A stretch of DNA of 64,000 nt from Spisula solida (taxonomy: Eukaryota; Mollusca; Bivalvia; Venerida; Mactridae). The DNA lies in contig OX365944.1 in NCBI GenBank assembly GCA_947247005.1, positions 59,812,096 to 59,876,095 on the forward strand. The letters run 5' to 3'. A program made the position numbers and the translations under genes. The notes under the pieces are model-generated. The model saw only the letters and a list, made by a program, of their open reading frames with translations. It had not been told where the DNA came from and ran no database searches. This document shows, in pieces, positions 1-9,198 of the stretch (its first letter is position 1; every line of letters starts with the position of its first letter).

Positions 1-502
1 TTGTTATTTCGTTATTCCTTTCACCTGTTTCAACATCATAATACTGACAAACTCACCTGGGACAAGCACATACGGACCATTACAAGCAAAGCCAGTCGTG
101 CACTAGGATTTCTTAGCAGAAACATGGGAGAATGCACATCCCAAGAGCAGCCCGCTTTGTCTTCAATGACTACTGACAAAGACCCCAGGATGTGTCACTG
201 ACATGATAGACAACCTAAACTGGGAGCCTCTAGAAGTGTGTCAAAGACATAGTCGGCTGTGCATGATGTACAAGATCAACAACCAACTTGTCAACATCAA
301 AGCTGATGACCACATCCGAAGAGGTGATGCCCGTACCAGAGGGCATCATAGACTGTACCAGGACTGCAATACAGACAAAGTGCTTGCAAACTCCTACTTT
401 CCAACTGGGAAGAATATATACGTATTCTCGTCCCAGTTTCCAAGGACTGTGAGAGACTGGAACCTTCTTCCAGACAGCAAACATAAAGGAATAATTGTCT
501 AG
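1..502 (+). pseudogene. LINE reverse-transcriptase C-terminal remnant
   Basis: This is the decayed end of a non-LTR retrotransposon ORF2. One frame (1-201) reads the post-RT signature with LTWDKHI and SKASRALGFLSRN. A second frame (203-502) reads the C-terminal part with NLNWEPLEVCQRHSRL, MYKINNQLV and FPRTVRDWNLLP, which ends many CR1/jockey-like ORF2 proteins. The stretch that normally joins them (about 60-70 residues, containing the RPxLEYAxxVWDP-type motif) is missing and the frame shifts near position 200, so the copy cannot be functional. It continues off the left edge. A related fragment lies on the - strand at 45747-46130. Family assignment rests on recalled motif order only. Confidence 0.75.
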
Positions 503-1157
503 TTCATTTCTTATTAAGATGTCAGTTGGTCAAATGGCAAGTTTTTTAAAACTGAAATTAGTAAAACACAAAATGCGGTTCCCATTGACACCTGGGATGA
601 GAATACATGTATACATATGTATACATGTATATTCTTCCCAGTTGACACCTATGTAAATTTAGTCATTTTATCGTTAGAAAATATCAAAACAAAATTCAAA
701 TGCTTGCCATTTTTATCTTAAAATTCCGATTTTCTTGAAATAAACTTTACTGAAACTAACAAACTGTTGTTGGTAAAGACAACTTTAATTTAGAAATGTT
801 AGATGTTTTGTGTTACCATGGCAACATCATCAAGTGGGCTAGGGGTAGATTTTTAGTGGTGTTCTAAAATTGCTTAGCAACCGAGAGTGTACTGCTTATA
901 GATAAGTAATGCTATTAAAGTTCTTTTGGGAATTGATTTTTCTACATAATGATGGTTAACATGTCAGATAAGGGTTAATTTACTTTTGAGTAAATTTTAC
1001 CAATTATTTTTGTTAATTTTGTGTTTTGTGAACTTTAATTTGTCACATGAGTGTAGCATTATGCATAATTTTATAACGTCTAACAGACATGTTCGCATAA
1101 TGCTATACATTTGTTTAACAGAAATGGAATAACTAAATGACATGATGCATAATGCAA
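503..1157. other. Intergenic stretch with a palindrome
   Basis: No gene is seen. The one notable object is a near-perfect 34-bp palindrome at 601-634 built from ATGTATAC units and flanked on both sides by TTGACACCT. Confidence 0.5.
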
Positions 1158-1487
1158 CATACATGCCAGATCTCCTGCATCAATCATGCGTGAGTCTCCT
1201 GCATTTGAGACTCTACTCCTGCATGCTCAGAGGCCAATTTATCAAATCTCACGCATTTCATGGACAAAATGGAATCGGACATTTTTTGTTTACATTATGA
1301 AATTGATGACAAATATTAGTTTAAATTGTTACATGAAGCATGCATGGTATTGTCATCACATTAAGATAAGTGAAAACAGCATACAATCTTAAGTTTCAGC
1401 AAGGAAAATCTCCTGCATTTTAATGAAATCTCCTGCATTTCCATCACCAATCTCACGCAAAGGGTTCTGTGAAATATGGCATGTATG
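1158..1487. mobile_element. MITE copy 1, TIR CATACATGCCA
   Basis: The element begins CATACATGCCA and ends TGGCATGTATG, an 11-bp terminal inverted repeat. It is flanked by the 6-bp direct repeat ATGCAA (1152-1157 and 1488-1493), which looks like a target-site duplication. The body carries several TCTCCTGCAT motifs. An inverted homologous copy lies at 6022-6365. There is no transposase, so it is non-autonomous. The superfamily is not assigned. Confidence 0.8.
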
Positions 1488-2161
1488 ATGCAACCTTTTT
1501 TGGAATCTGGGATCTTATCCTTGGTGGAATGTACAAATACGTACCGTACCGTGTACGGCGTTTACAACCATCCCAATATTTGGTATATTTCGGATATTTT
1601 CCTCGACAATATAAGTCCAAGATATCGAAAACTGCCAGGGTGGAATACTACACAAAAAGTCAGTTCTAGTTAGTGAACCTTGTTGTATTGATCTGGAACT
1701 AAGGTAAGATGTATGATAGTATGTTTTTATCAGTTTAAATGAATTAACTCCTCATTTCAGTGACGTTTGAAAGAAATCGCGTGACAATTTACCTTTGGAC
1801 TTTGAATGCAATTTTAACTTTCACTACAGTAAGTTTCGGTTGCATGACATCCTCAGTTGCGTAATCACTGAAGTAAGGTCATAGAGGTTGTGCTGAGTTT
1901 GTTGGATAATCCGATATATAACCCATAATTAAGTGACTGGAATTAATTGTTCTACTGAGAATTTGATGCACACATACAGACTAACAGAGGCTGCTGATAC
2001 AGACTGCCCACTTTAGTTTAATATGATCAGCCAACATGGTTTGAGAAGAACGTTGTCATCATACAAGACCCCACTGATCATCATCACTATCTTCATCTGC
2101 CTCTTCCTTAGTAAAGACAACATAGGGCATATACTCGTACTGGCGCATGAAGGTGAGAGAA

Positions 2162-2237
2162 GGTGGCACAGTGGTCGAGTGAATATTGCTCTAGACTACT
2201 GATCGAGAGGTCCCTTGTTAGATCCTCGGCCGGGGCA
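2162..2237 (+). repeat. tRNA-derived SINE head (degenerate)
   Basis: The stretch resembles a tRNA body with an A-box-like CACAGTGGTCGAG and a B-box-like TTAGATCCTCGGCC. It sits just upstream of a second, clearer tRNA-like head at 2320. It is probably a SINE fragment, not a working tRNA gene, because no clean cloverleaf can be drawn. Confidence 0.45.
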
Positions 2238-2319
2238 CTTGGTTAAATCCCTATGAACTAGAGATGAACTGGTTGGTAACCCTGGTAACCCAAAAGTAAT
2301 ATCGCGCGTATCAGCAGCG

Positions 2320-2560
2320 GCGATAGCTCAGTGGTAACACACTGGGACTGTCAATCCAGAGGTTGTAAGTTCAATCCCCGGCATGGTAACTGGACTATAT
2401 TTGAAATATTTATGATATCTCCGGCTGTACCTAACGGTTTGGAATGCAACGTATCTGGGTATAGGTGCCAGGAAGCTGGTTATCGGTGCTATACAACGGG
2501 CACATTAAAGAACCAGGCTGTCTATTCGAAATAAGAGCTATCTTACTGTCTCTCTCCCTT
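2320..2560 (+). repeat. tRNA-derived SINE
   Basis: The head (2320-2390) has an A box TAGCTCAGTGG, a tRNA-like anticodon stem (CTGG...CCAG) around a GTC triplet, and a B box AGTTCAATCCCC. The body follows, including TCGGTGCTATACA and CACATTAAAGAACCA. The same body occurs inverted at about 14870-15060. This suggests a tRNA-Asp-like SINE with its internal Pol III promoter. The 3' limit is approximate. Confidence 0.6.
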
Positions 2561-2679
2561 CAGGGGCTTTCTCTCAGTCTGTCCCTCTGGTCTGGTAGAG
2601 GATGCACCTGCGCCCTTGTGGCTACAACACTATTAACACTTTCATGGAATGCCCACATCAGTTAGGCATGAGCAATATA

Positions 2680-2701
2680 GGGCCATCTTGGCCCTCTTGT
2701 T
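2680..2701 (+). repeat. Helitron/HINE-like 3' end: hairpin + CTTGTT
   Basis: A perfect hairpin GGGCCA-TCT-TGGCCC (2680-2694) is followed by TCTTGTT. The same arrangement, in diverged form, is at 21613-21634 on the - strand. I read it as the 3' terminus of a non-autonomous rolling-circle element whose 5' limit I cannot place. Confidence 0.5.
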
Positions 2702-2987
2702 TGTTAGAATCATGTTGATTCTGTCTCAATTAAATGCAGCTTTTCCCATGTACTGTGCCAATCCACATCACGAATTTAGCTAGTATATCACATGGTGCTG
2801 TCAATAAGTCAATGTTAGCGCTACCATTAGCCAGAAAAGGCAATGGCTATTTAAATTTCAAAATTTCTTTCAAAAAGTTGGGTCTTTATGCATTTTCAAG
2901 ACAAAAATTTGGGTTTTTTATAATTTAAAAATGTTGGCTTCTAATTGATTTTGACCATTTGCAGGTTACTGGCTGTATGGTTTAGTG

Positions 2988-3152
2988 ATGCCCATTTCCA
3001 AGCTGTTTTTAGGTGCTGCTGGTGTTGCCGCTAGTGCTGCCTTGATCTGTAACATAGCACCATGGATGGTAGCCAAACCAATGTCTGCTTCCCTCGATTA
3101 TCTATCTGCTGCTAAACTACAGACCCTTGATGGACAGAAAAGGAATTTCACA
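2988..3152 (+). CDS. PRXL2A: PRXL2A coding exon 1
   Basis: Encodes 55 residues, from MPISKLF to GQKRNFT, including the hydrophobic N-terminal segment. The acceptor is TTTGCAG at 2958-2964 and the donor GTATGT at 3153. The frame is open from 2965, so ATG 2988 may be internal to a longer N-terminus. Confidence 0.85.
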
Positions 3153-6100
3153 GTATGTTGTTATACACATTTTATCCCTGATGAAGGTAGATGGCAAAAA
3201 CATGTTGGGAATTAAAAGATATACTTTATAATTAAAATTGTTTTTCGTCCTGTCAGACTTGTTTATGTAGTTGTCACATTTAATGCACACATATCATAGC
3301 TGGCATTGTGTAACAGTTTATTAGAAAAACTTACTTTTTCATGATCGATAATGAGTGAGAAGATTGACAGATTAGGCACATAGAACAATGAAATAGTAAT
3401 TAAGTTCCTGTTCAGCAACATGTATACTAAGTCTTAGCTGTAGTTATCCATTTTCATACTCCAAAAATTGTATACATGTTAATTGTATACTAACATGTGC
3501 TTTTGGTCGTTAACAGTTAAGGAAGTACTACTTATACCAATGTATTAACATTTGATAATGTCCTAGGATGATAGAATATATTTTGTTTATATTTGTAGGC
3601 CAGTGATTTATGGCAGACTCATGGTGCTGTTGTGATGGCTGTACGTCGACCAGGATGAAACTTGTGTAGAGCGGTATGTACACATACCTAAAATAAAATA
3701 TGTCTTTGTGTATTACAATTGTATAATGTTTTCTTGCTTATTTATTACAAACAAAAACTTTTTGAACTGTTGAAAAGAAACTTTTGCATGCTAGTGTCTG
3801 TTTTCATGGTCAAGGTCACCCAACAGGGTATGTTGCATGCTTGTGTTTGTTACAATCGGATTAAAATCATATCCTCAAACCCCCTATGCATGAGGCTACC
3901 TGTAAGGAAGATCAAGTACAGTAAAGTTCCGCTAATAAGACCACTTTGATTATTTTGAAATCATGCCGATTTTTGTCAGTTTAAGGTCCCAAAGTATTAA
4001 ATTTAGAACAAAAAAGGTCCGCTAATAAGACCGATACGCTATTAAGACCACCTTTTTGACTGGTCTTATTAGCGGAACTTCACTTTAGTCTTCATTTAGT
4101 CAGATTGGTGTTTGTTACATATTACCATGATCAAGGTCACTGACCAAAGCTTAGCTTCCTGCAAGGACGCTGTTCCTAATTAAATTGTTCTGCTATAGCT
4201 TTGACAGTTATGTCTTCATTTTAATACTAGGTTATGTTTTATTCAATAGCATTATCAAAATACATTTATAGTGGTGATCACTGGCTAAGAGGTCAGTATT
4301 GGATCCATAACCGTCATCTACAACAATGTCATTATGAAACTAATGTATATGAGGGTCAAGGAACCATTACTAACCACTTTGCTCACTGGTAGTGTAGTAT
4401 GAATAATATGCCCTTTTCTTCTTCTGTTTCATCATAATCACAGGAAGCCCAGGGCTTGTCCTCCCTTATACCGGAGATGGACGCCCGAGGTATCCGCCTT
4501 CATGCTGTGGTTCACGAGACGCTTGGTGCTCAAGATTTTATGCCATTCCTCAAAGGAGATGTTTATTTGGATCTTAAGGTTTGTAGTGAAACTCTCTTCA
4601 ATATATTTGTCTTAATAAACTACAATGTACCAACTCTCCCTGTAAAATGTAGGCCAATTGGGCAACTGGGTTACCTGTGGTTTAATTAATATTTAGTCAC
4701 TCACATAATTCATCCTACATTTTCTTTCAAAATTCAGAAACCTTCCTGGTGATAGAATTGATGCCTTGTTGTGCTTGAAGATGCGGTTTTGCAGTCGTGG
4801 CATTTCATTCACAAGTCATAGCCCTTGAAATGTGCCAAAAATGCTAACAATCTTTAGTACACTTATACAGGCTTTAATTTTCTTATTTAATGACAAAATT
4901 TGTTAATATAAACAAACTACGTTTCTTGTAACACTGCATCTCAAATGCAAAACGTCTGATCTTGACCCTTTTCCTGCCAGAAGGTCTATTTCTCTCCTGT
5001 TTGTGTGCAGCCAACATCGAGATATGGCTTCCAGGAATATTGAACATGTACAGACACCGCCCTCACAGGTGTATATTGTTTCACTTTGCAGAGATCTGAT
5101 CCTTCAGGCAATAGAAACACTGGTACTATTTTTTTTCTGTCTTCAGTATGATGAGTCATGGAGAAATCTCCAGACCTCCCAATTGTGAACTAGGTGCTCT
5201 ACTACCAAGCTATCTAGGGGTTCTGGTGGTCTAAGAATGATGTATGTAAGCAGGTTATACAGATATTATAATTGCTTATCTTTCAGCGCCATTTCTATGG
5301 TCCACAAGAACGTTGGATGAATATTCCTGGAATTTTCAACCTAGAATCACTTGTACATATCATTAAGGAGATGCGTAAAGGAACTCCTGGCAATGTGAAA
5401 GGGGAAGGAAGGCTTTTAGGAGGTAATATTTGTTTAATAAGTTTAAAGTTGATCTCTGAGCTCAAGTTTAAAAAGCTGAAAGTCGATCTCTGAGCTCAAG
5501 TTTATAAAGCTGATCTCTGAACTCAAGTTTATAAAGCTGAAAGTCAATCTCTGAGATCAAGTTTATTAAGCTGAAAGTTGATCTCTAAGCTCAAGTTCAT
5601 TAAGCTGCAAGTTGATCTCTGAGCTCAAGTTTATAAGCTGAAAGTTGACTTTGATCTCAAGTTTATAAAGCTAAACGTCGATCTCTGAGCTCAAGTTTAT
5701 AAAGCTGAAAGTTGATCTTTCTGCTCAAGTTTATTAAGCTGAAAGACTATCATTGAGCTCATGATACCTTGTGTTTATTTTGTAGAACTTCAAATTTTCT
5801 CTTTTAATCGTATTCTGTCTATTAGCATTAAAATGGGTCCACTATAACGGTAATCTAAGTTAGGTACGAAGTATACACAGTTTGTGACAAAAACTTTGTT
5901 GTCTGTCATCATCACCATTAATTTCATTGCCACCTCAATTATGGTGTCAGATTGGACAATTTAACATTATTTCCCAAATAACAAATGATGGCCCATGTGT
6001 CATCTTATTTCATGTTACCCTCATACATGCCATGTTTCGCAGACCCCTTTGCGTGAGATTGGTGATGGAAATGCAGGAGATTTCATTAAAATGCAGGAGA

Positions 6101-6629
6101 TTTTCTTTGCTGAAACTTTAGACTTAAAGTATTGAAGTTTATATGCTGATGTATCAATTATCTTAATTTGATGACAATACCATGCATGCTTCATGTAGCA
6201 ATTTAAACTAATATTTGTCATCATTTTCATAATGTAAACAAAAAATGTCAGATTCCAGTTTGTCCATGAAATGCGTGAGATTTGATAAATTGGCCTCTGA
6301 TCATGCAGGAGTAGAGTCTCAAATTCAGGAGACTCACGCGTGATGCAGGAGATCTGGCATGTATGTCCCCTGGCCATACATGTTGGTAGTTTACCATGAC
6401 ATTGACTATACTATCACACACTGTATACAGACCTAATTTTACTTGTTGATAGCTTCATTTAATGTCAATATATTCAGATATTTTTAAACATTGTATTTCA
6501 GCTGTATTTGTGATAGGACCTGGAGAACAAGGTGTAGTGTATCAACATCATGAGAAAGTTATTGGAGATCGTGTTGACCTTGATGATATTAGAAGTGCCA
6601 TAGAAAAAGTGAATCCTCCAATCCAATAA
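2988..6629 (+). CDS. PRXL2A: Selenoprotein U / peroxiredoxin-like 2A (gene span)
   Basis: This is a thioredoxin-fold redox protein of the PRXL2A (FAM213A, SelU) family. Family members act as antioxidant, redox-regulatory proteins. Five coding exons (2988-3152, 3599-3673, 4444-4578, 5287-5422, 6502-6629) join in frame to about 212 residues, close to the family's usual 215-230. Residues 1-30 form a hydrophobic N-terminal segment (GAAGVAASAALICNIAPW). Next come LWQTHGAVVMAVRRPG, the redox motif U-N-L-C, then FLKGDVYLD, FYGPQERW, GEGRLLG and AVFVIGPGEQG, all at family positions. The active-site codon is TGA (3656-3658) and must be read as selenocysteine, because homology runs unbroken on both sides of it. 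A SECIS candidate lies at 7745-7792. The exon holding ATG 2988 is open upstream to its acceptor (YWLYGLV), so an earlier exon may supply the true start. The gene converges on KAT6. Confidence 0.93.
3599..3673 (+). CDS. PRXL2A: PRXL2A exon 2 with Sec (TGA) codon
   Basis: Encodes 25 residues, ASDLWQTHGAVVMAVRRPG then U-NLCRA. The TGA at 3656-3658 takes the place of the first redox Cys of the mammalian CxxC. The acceptor is TTTGTAG before 3599 and the donor GTATGT at 3674. Both ends are phase 0. A gene finder that treats TGA as stop would truncate or skip this exon. Confidence 0.93.
3919..4085. mobile_element. MITE, TIR AAGTTCCGCTAATAAGACC
   Basis: Left end CAGTAAAGTTCCGCTAATAA, right end GTCTTATTAGCGGAACTTCA. 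TA flanks on the left (3917-3918) and within two bases on the right suggest a Tc1/mariner or pogo relative. It lies in PRXL2A intron 2; an internal partial copy of the TIR is at about 4018. Confidence 0.75.
4444..4578 (+). CDS. PRXL2A: PRXL2A coding exon 3
   Basis: Encodes 45 residues, from EAQGLSSLIPEMDARGIRL to FLKGDVYLDLK. The acceptor is CACAG and the donor GTTTGT. Both ends are phase 0. LKGDVYLD matches the family's YFKGEIFLD block. Confidence 0.93.
5287..5422 (+). CDS. PRXL2A: PRXL2A coding exon 4
   Basis: Starts RHFYGPQERW and ends KGEGRLLG plus one base. The acceptor is TTTCAG and the donor GTAATA at 5423. The FYGPQ and GEGxxLGG motifs are family hallmarks. Confidence 0.93.
5441..5756 (+). 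repeat. ~34-bp tandem repeat in PRXL2A intron 4
   Basis: Nine to ten imperfect copies of a unit containing GATCTCTGAGCTCAAG and TTTATAAAGCTGAAAG follow the exon 4 donor directly. The first copies start within about 20 bp of the splice site. Confidence 0.85.
6022..6365. mobile_element. MITE copy 2, TIR CATACATGCCA
   Basis: This is an inverted copy of the element at 1158-1487, with the same terminal CATACATGCCA/TGGCATGTATG and TCTCCTGCAT-type internal motifs on the opposite strand. The flanks are TACCCT (6016-6021) and TCCCCT (6366-6371), a 6-bp duplication with one mismatch. It lies in PRXL2A intron 4. Confidence 0.8.
6502..6629 (+). CDS. PRXL2A: PRXL2A coding exon 5 and stop
   Basis: The acceptor is ATTTCAG (ends 6501). 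The first two bases complete an Ala codon, then VFVIGPGEQGVVYQHHEKV follows, ending NPPIQ-TAA (stop 6627-6629). The block corresponds to the C-terminal GGVFVVGxGxQG region of the family. Confidence 0.93.
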
Positions 6630-6854
6630 ACATGAATTCCATATTACATAAATTTGTATAATTCTATTTTTTGTTGCGATAACATGTTAATGTACCAGAC
6701 AGTATTGTATAACAATTGTTTCAACATTGATATAAATATTGTGATAAGGTCTGAACAAATTAATGTGGTCCTTGACTTTTATGCTTTAGTATGTTACAAA
6801 CTTTTTTTGCAGATTATATTAATTTCTACAAGAAAAATGTGCCATACATGAGAT

Positions 6855-7066
6855 AAGCGTCTATAGTCTAACTCATACAAATTCACAATACACTTTGGTT
6901 ATTAAAACAAAGGTCAAAACCAAATTATAGACAAGAAATCAACTTTTTAGTTATGCTAAGATTAGTGTTTATTGTCTAACTCAAACAAAGTCGCAATACA
7001 CTCTGGTTATTAAAACAAAGATCAAAATCAAATTATAGACAAGAAATCAATTTTTTAGTTATGCTA
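6855..7066 (+). repeat. ~105-bp tandem duplication in PRXL2A 3' UTR
   Basis: Two adjacent copies of a ~105-bp unit carry TAGTCTAACTCA/TTGTCTAACTCA, GGTTATTAAAACAAAG and AATTATAGACAAGAAATCAA. They lie between the PRXL2A stop and the SECIS candidate. Confidence 0.8.
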
Positions 7067-7607
7067 ATAGAAGGTTCAGGGACCTAGTTGATTTGTTCAC
7101 ACTATACCAGGCAGTATTGTATGGCAGATTGTCTCAGGGTAGGTAAAACATGGTGATAGCAATCCTACCTTTATTTCGCCAGCAATACTATTAAATAGTA
7201 TTTTTGTGTTCCCAAGTATTTTTCTTATTTCCATTGACAGTTTTAAATATACCAGAAAGCTTTAGAACATATTTATAAGTAAGTCAGATGGTCTGGACAT
7301 ATAGATACGTACACATTTGTGATGTTATACAGCTTTTAAAAAACTTTGATGTTGTGTATTTTTATTTCATTTTGTTGTTCCTCTTTTTTTGTTGTTAACA
7401 TGAGCCTATTTACCACCAATGGTACAAATGTATTACTTATTTATACTTTTATATTTTGTATTAGTGTAAGCCTATTTTTGACACACAGACCATTTCTTAG
7501 TATTATTGCTCTTTCGTACTTCTATTTTATATTTTGTGTTAGTGTATTGTTAATTCGGAAAATTATATTCGGGTTTTATTATTTTCCCTAGTTTATACGC
7601 ATAGTGA

Positions 7608-7720
7608 TAATTTAGAATTGTTGATTGTATTATTTTACTTGTATTGTTAATTCTGAATTGTGGGTTGTATTATTTTACTCATATTGTTAATTATGAACTG
7701 TGGGTTGTATTATTTCACAC
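7608..7720 (+). repeat. ~44-bp tandem repeat upstream of the SECIS
   Basis: Three imperfect units contain GATTGTATTATTTTAC or GGTTGTATTATTTCAC followed by TATTGTTAATT. They end about 25 bp before the start of the SECIS stem. Confidence 0.7.
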
Positions 7721-7744
7721 AGTTTATGCTATGTTTATTATTGT

Positions 7745-7792
7745 ATGAAGCGTTGTGATACAACTGATGTCTCGTCAGATCACAGTGTGGAT
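7745..7792 (+). promoter_or_regulatory. Form-2 SECIS element candidate
   Basis: The 5' core is AUGA (7745-7748) and the 3' core is GGAU (7789-7792), which give the tandem G-A/A-G pairs of the quartet. Above the core, 7750-7759 (GCGTTGTGAT) pairs with all ten bases of 7779-7788 (ATCACAGTGT), counting G-U pairs. An unpaired AA (7762-7763) lies 12 nt above the UGAA. A mini-stem CUGA/UCAG (7764-7767 with 7775-7778) closes a 7-nt loop, as in form-2 SECIS elements. A helix below the core can form (TGT with ACA, plus extension) with a short GGT bulge. SECIS elements recruit SBP2 and eEFSec to decode UGA as Sec. The location, 1.1 kb after the stop, is acceptable for a 3' UTR. Confidence 0.8.
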
Positions 7793-7810
7793 GGTACAGT
7801 GTATGTACTT

Positions 7811-7905
7811 CAATAAGCTAGTCTAAACACTTGAAATATTCAACACCAATAAGCTAGTCTAAACACTCGAATTATTCAACACCAATAAGCTAGTCTAAAC
7901 ACTCT
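7811..7905 (+). repeat. 36-bp tandem repeat after the SECIS
   Basis: Three near-identical units of CAATAAGCTAGTCTAAACAC plus ATTATTCAACAC. They begin about 18 bp after the SECIS core. No canonical AATAAA lies nearby. The first AATAAA on this strand downstream is at 8511, with an AATATA variant at about 7902. Confidence 0.85.
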
Positions 7906-8510
7906 TGTTGCCAATATAGTAAATGTTGTAAAATACTTTTTGGTCTTCTCTTTTTCTTTCCATGTAGTACCTTACCGACTTTGACACTTTATTTAGCGAC
8001 TATTAGGTATCAAATGGGGTTACAGGGTACTGGCAGGTTGATTCTGGTTTCCGTGTACACAGGTACATATTTATTACCCAGGGGCCCCGTTTCATAGACA
8101 TATCTTGGCCAAGATCAGACTTTTCCTTACATGATTTAGAGCATACTATGTGAACCTACACGTTTTTTGTATGATACTATTCCAGTTCATATAATTTTGT
8201 TCAAATGTATTAGCGGTTTTAGTTGCATAAAATAGCACATTACCAAAAAGTCTTATCTTTGCTAAGACATTTCTATGAAATAAGAGTTATGACCGAACGC
8301 AGTTAATGTGAGGTACTAAGAAAAGCAGAGAAAAGGGAAAACTTCAAATAGCAATTACCTGTTCCATTTTGGAAGCCTCCAGTTGTTGTAGACATAAAAA
8401 CAAGAGCTGTCAAGAGTAGATTTTATTTACTAGTACCCTAACTCCCTTTCTCGAGATATTTTCATCAAATAACTTCTATTTTGGTCAGAAGCCATTGCTC
8501 TTTCTGGAAT

Positions 8511-8516
8511 AATAAA
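8511..8516 (+). promoter_or_regulatory. Possible PRXL2A polyadenylation signal
   Basis: This is the first canonical AATAAA on the + strand after the SECIS. Using it would give a 3' UTR of about 1.9 kb. The weaker AATATA near 7902 would give a shorter one. Which is used cannot be told from sequence. Confidence 0.3.
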
Positions 8517-8878
8517 TCTGGAATTACGGATAAATCAGGAAAACTGACACCACTGCACAACAATTCTTGTCAATGGTATCTGTCATATGGAGACTACCAT
8601 TACCCAGACACTGCACAATCCAGCAGTAATCTGGAAATAATACCTATGCTGAGCTTTAAGCAGGGGGATACACCAGTACCATTTTTGAAAACGCCCTTGT
8701 TGGACGGGTGCAGCATCCAGTAATTTCTCTTTACTCAAATTCAAACAGCTTCTAATTGTCTTCAAACTTGGTGTTTATGGGCAGTATATATAGGTTTGTT
8801 TCATTTACCATGCCCCACCAGACTGGGGAATTTTGTGAAATTTTGGCTCTTGTTATTAATGACTGGCATGATATGGCT

Positions 8879-8940
8879 GGGATCAAACCAGATACAGCTA
8901 GCACTTGAAGGGAATGCTCTACCACTAAGCCGTCGGTATT
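8879..8940 (-). repeat. tRNA-derived SINE head
   Basis: On the - strand the A-box-like TTAGTGGTAGAG and the B box GGTTTGATCCC are spaced as in a tRNA. No good acceptor stem can be drawn, so this is a SINE remnant, not a tRNA gene. It lies between the two convergent genes. Confidence 0.5.
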
Positions 8941-9198
8941 ATCGCAGAACACTTCCATAGCTGGTTTCAAAGGGAAAGGATGGCAACATAGAACTATAAC
9001 TGAGGACAGCTTGATTTTTACATTGTACCACATCCGACTTCGGTAAAACCTTAGTTACCAATAGTACGCCCATGATAAAGAGAAAGGCGGGATGTGATAT
9101 AACCCAATAAGGTGGATTAATCACGAGCGCACAATTTATCAGTGATTTTTAGTATAAAATTGAGCAAGTTTTTGCTTTAGTAACCAATTTTGGAACAG

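Noticed and set aside
794..856. ACCATGGCAACATC as a first coding exon of PRXL2A
   Set aside because: The Kozak context is good, but the only nearby GT donor leaves the wrong phase for joining to 2965.
3656..3658. TGA as an ordinary stop or pseudogene mark
   Set aside because: Exons before and after are intact, in phase and homologous to PRXL2A, the position is the catalytic one, and a SECIS candidate lies downstream.
5441..5756. CRISPR-like array
   Set aside because: The ~34-bp units are adjacent with no unique spacers, in a eukaryotic intron; an ordinary tandem repeat.
6021..6377. 118-codon - strand frame similar to one at 1186-1392
   Set aside because: Both are readings of the same MITE; the similarity is DNA-level repeat homology and not a gene family.
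7346..7591. Hydrophobic 81-codon frame in the PRXL2A 3' UTR
   Set aside because: T-rich sequence gives Phe/Ile/Leu runs by chance, and it lies between the stop and the SECIS.
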